From Brevundimonas naejangsanensis (GTDB taxonomy: Bacteria > Pseudomonadota > Alphaproteobacteria > Caulobacterales > Caulobacteraceae), in the NCBI RefSeq assembly GCF_003627995.1, contig NZ_CP032707.1, positions 186,001-250,000 on the forward strand: DNA of 64,000 nucleotides, read 5' to 3'. Shown here one piece after another: positions 63,681 through 64,000 of the stretch. Made by a program: the position numbers and the translations under genes. The notes under the pieces were generated by a model. It was not told the DNA's origin. It ran no database searches and saw nothing but the letters and a program-made list of their open reading frames with translations. Positions within the stretch are counted from its first letter, which is position 1; every line of letters begins with the position of its first letter.

Positions 63681-63852
63681 GACGCCACCCCACTGAAAGC
63701 CGGCTAATGGTCAAAGAAGAAGGCGGGTGTCAATGTATTCACCGCCGCCCCTCACATCGCTCCGCTCGCGACCGAAGCTGGCATGACCACGCCGGATAGA
63801 CGATCTGCGGCCGGATCAACGAAAAGCGCGACGCCATCCGGCCAAGACAACA

Positions 63853-63882
63853 AAACCCCCGTAGCGAGGGCTGCGGGGGTTT
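63853..63882 (-). terminator. Terminator-like hairpin downstream of the tRNA fragment
   Basis: AAACCCCCG...CGGGGGTTT stem; on the minus strand it is followed by TTTTG. It lies about 10 bp past the tRNA-like 3' end, the normal place of a tRNA terminator. Confidence 0.6.
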
Positions 63883-63891
63883 GGGATCTTG

Positions 63892-63910
63892 GGTGCGGGA
63901 GCAGGATTTG
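63892..63910 (-). other. tRNA 3'-end fragment (possible attachment site remnant)
   Basis: On the minus strand it reads CAAATCCTGCTCCCGCACC, the look of a tRNA T-arm 3' half plus acceptor strand and CC(A). The rest of a tRNA cloverleaf is absent on the far side, where unrelated sequence begins. Integrases often leave such tRNA 3' copies. Confidence 0.45.
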
Positions 63911-64000
63911 GGCGATACCTCATACCGATAATCCGATTTATGACGTAACTACGCTGGTGGCGTTCAAAGCCCCCATGCCCGATTAGAGAAGCCGGTCATT

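Larger units (their letters stand above)
63681..64000. other. Right-edge intergenic region (320 bp, no protein gene recognised)
   Basis: No convincing coding region is present. It contains a strong hairpin at 63853-63882 and a tRNA-like 3'-end fragment at 63892-63910, both best read on the minus strand. From 63911 to the end the sequence is lower in G+C and unlike its neighbours. Confidence 0.6.

Noticed and set aside
63892..63964. Complete tRNA gene at the right edge
   Set aside because: Only the 3' end pattern is seen; the following bases do not form D and anticodon arms.

Overview
The window is very GC-rich DNA from an alphaproteobacterium. A Caulobacter-type tad/cpa pilus locus, CtrA-like TTAA-N7-TTAA boxes, several large TonB-dependent receptors and an alginate-utilisation locus point to Caulobacteraceae, with Brevundimonas or a close relative most likely. 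The genus is inferred from gene content only.

Region 1 (1-25.9 kb) is a catabolic island. It holds an acyl-CoA synthetase, an FadB-type fusion, a thiolase, an alpha-methylacyl-CoA racemase, two acyl-CoA dehydrogenases, a PaaG-like enoyl-CoA hydratase, a MaoC hydratase, an HMG-CoA-lyase family enzyme and a partial LeuC-like dehydratase. It also holds an HsaA-like flavin monooxygenase with a separately located flavin reductase, a VOC protein with an alpha/beta hydrolase, a sulfatase, two TonB-dependent receptors and two MarR paralogues. An aminoglycoside-phosphotransferase-like kinase plus a small partner protein resembles the LvaA/LvaB pair that phosphorylates 4-hydroxyacyl-CoA in levulinate catabolism. 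Nearly every transcription unit here carries the same 15-bp inverted repeat, GTCAA-N5-TTGAC: eight copies, four perfect and four with one mismatch. This marks a single regulon, probably controlled by one or both MarR proteins. The substrate is not identified.

Region 2 (26-28 kb) has a GST and a photolyase gene broken by a short deletion that removes a conserved motif and shifts the frame.

Region 3 (28.3-43.1 kb) is a complete Flp/Tad pilus locus: tadG (frameshifted at a G6 tract), two tadE-like genes, an ABC-2 export pair, flp pilin, cpaB, cpaC, a small lipoprotein, cpaE, cpaF, tadB, tadC, two TPR proteins and the prepilin peptidase cpaA. CtrA-like boxes precede flp and the next unit.

Region 4 (43.4-49.5 kb) is a compact cassette without an obvious described counterpart. 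It encodes a DUF1611-type P-loop protein (split by a frameshift at a C6 tract), a one-polypeptide ABC exporter, an alpha/beta hydrolase, an outer-membrane beta-barrel protein and a convergent CapA-like protein. It may make or export an unknown surface product.

Region 5 (49.7-62.7 kb) is an alginate locus, all on the minus strand. PL6 and PL17 lyases, a hexuronate-type MFS transporter, a DEH-reductase-like SDR, an SGNH esterase, KDG kinase and a TonB-dependent receptor together take alginate to 2-keto-3-deoxy-6-phosphogluconate. An FadR-type GntR regulator adjoins it, with related ACC-RR-TTGG sites near the receptor, the PL6 gene and the regulator itself. A 2-keto-4-pentenoate hydratase-like gene and a tRNA 3'-end fragment with a terminator lie at the right edge.
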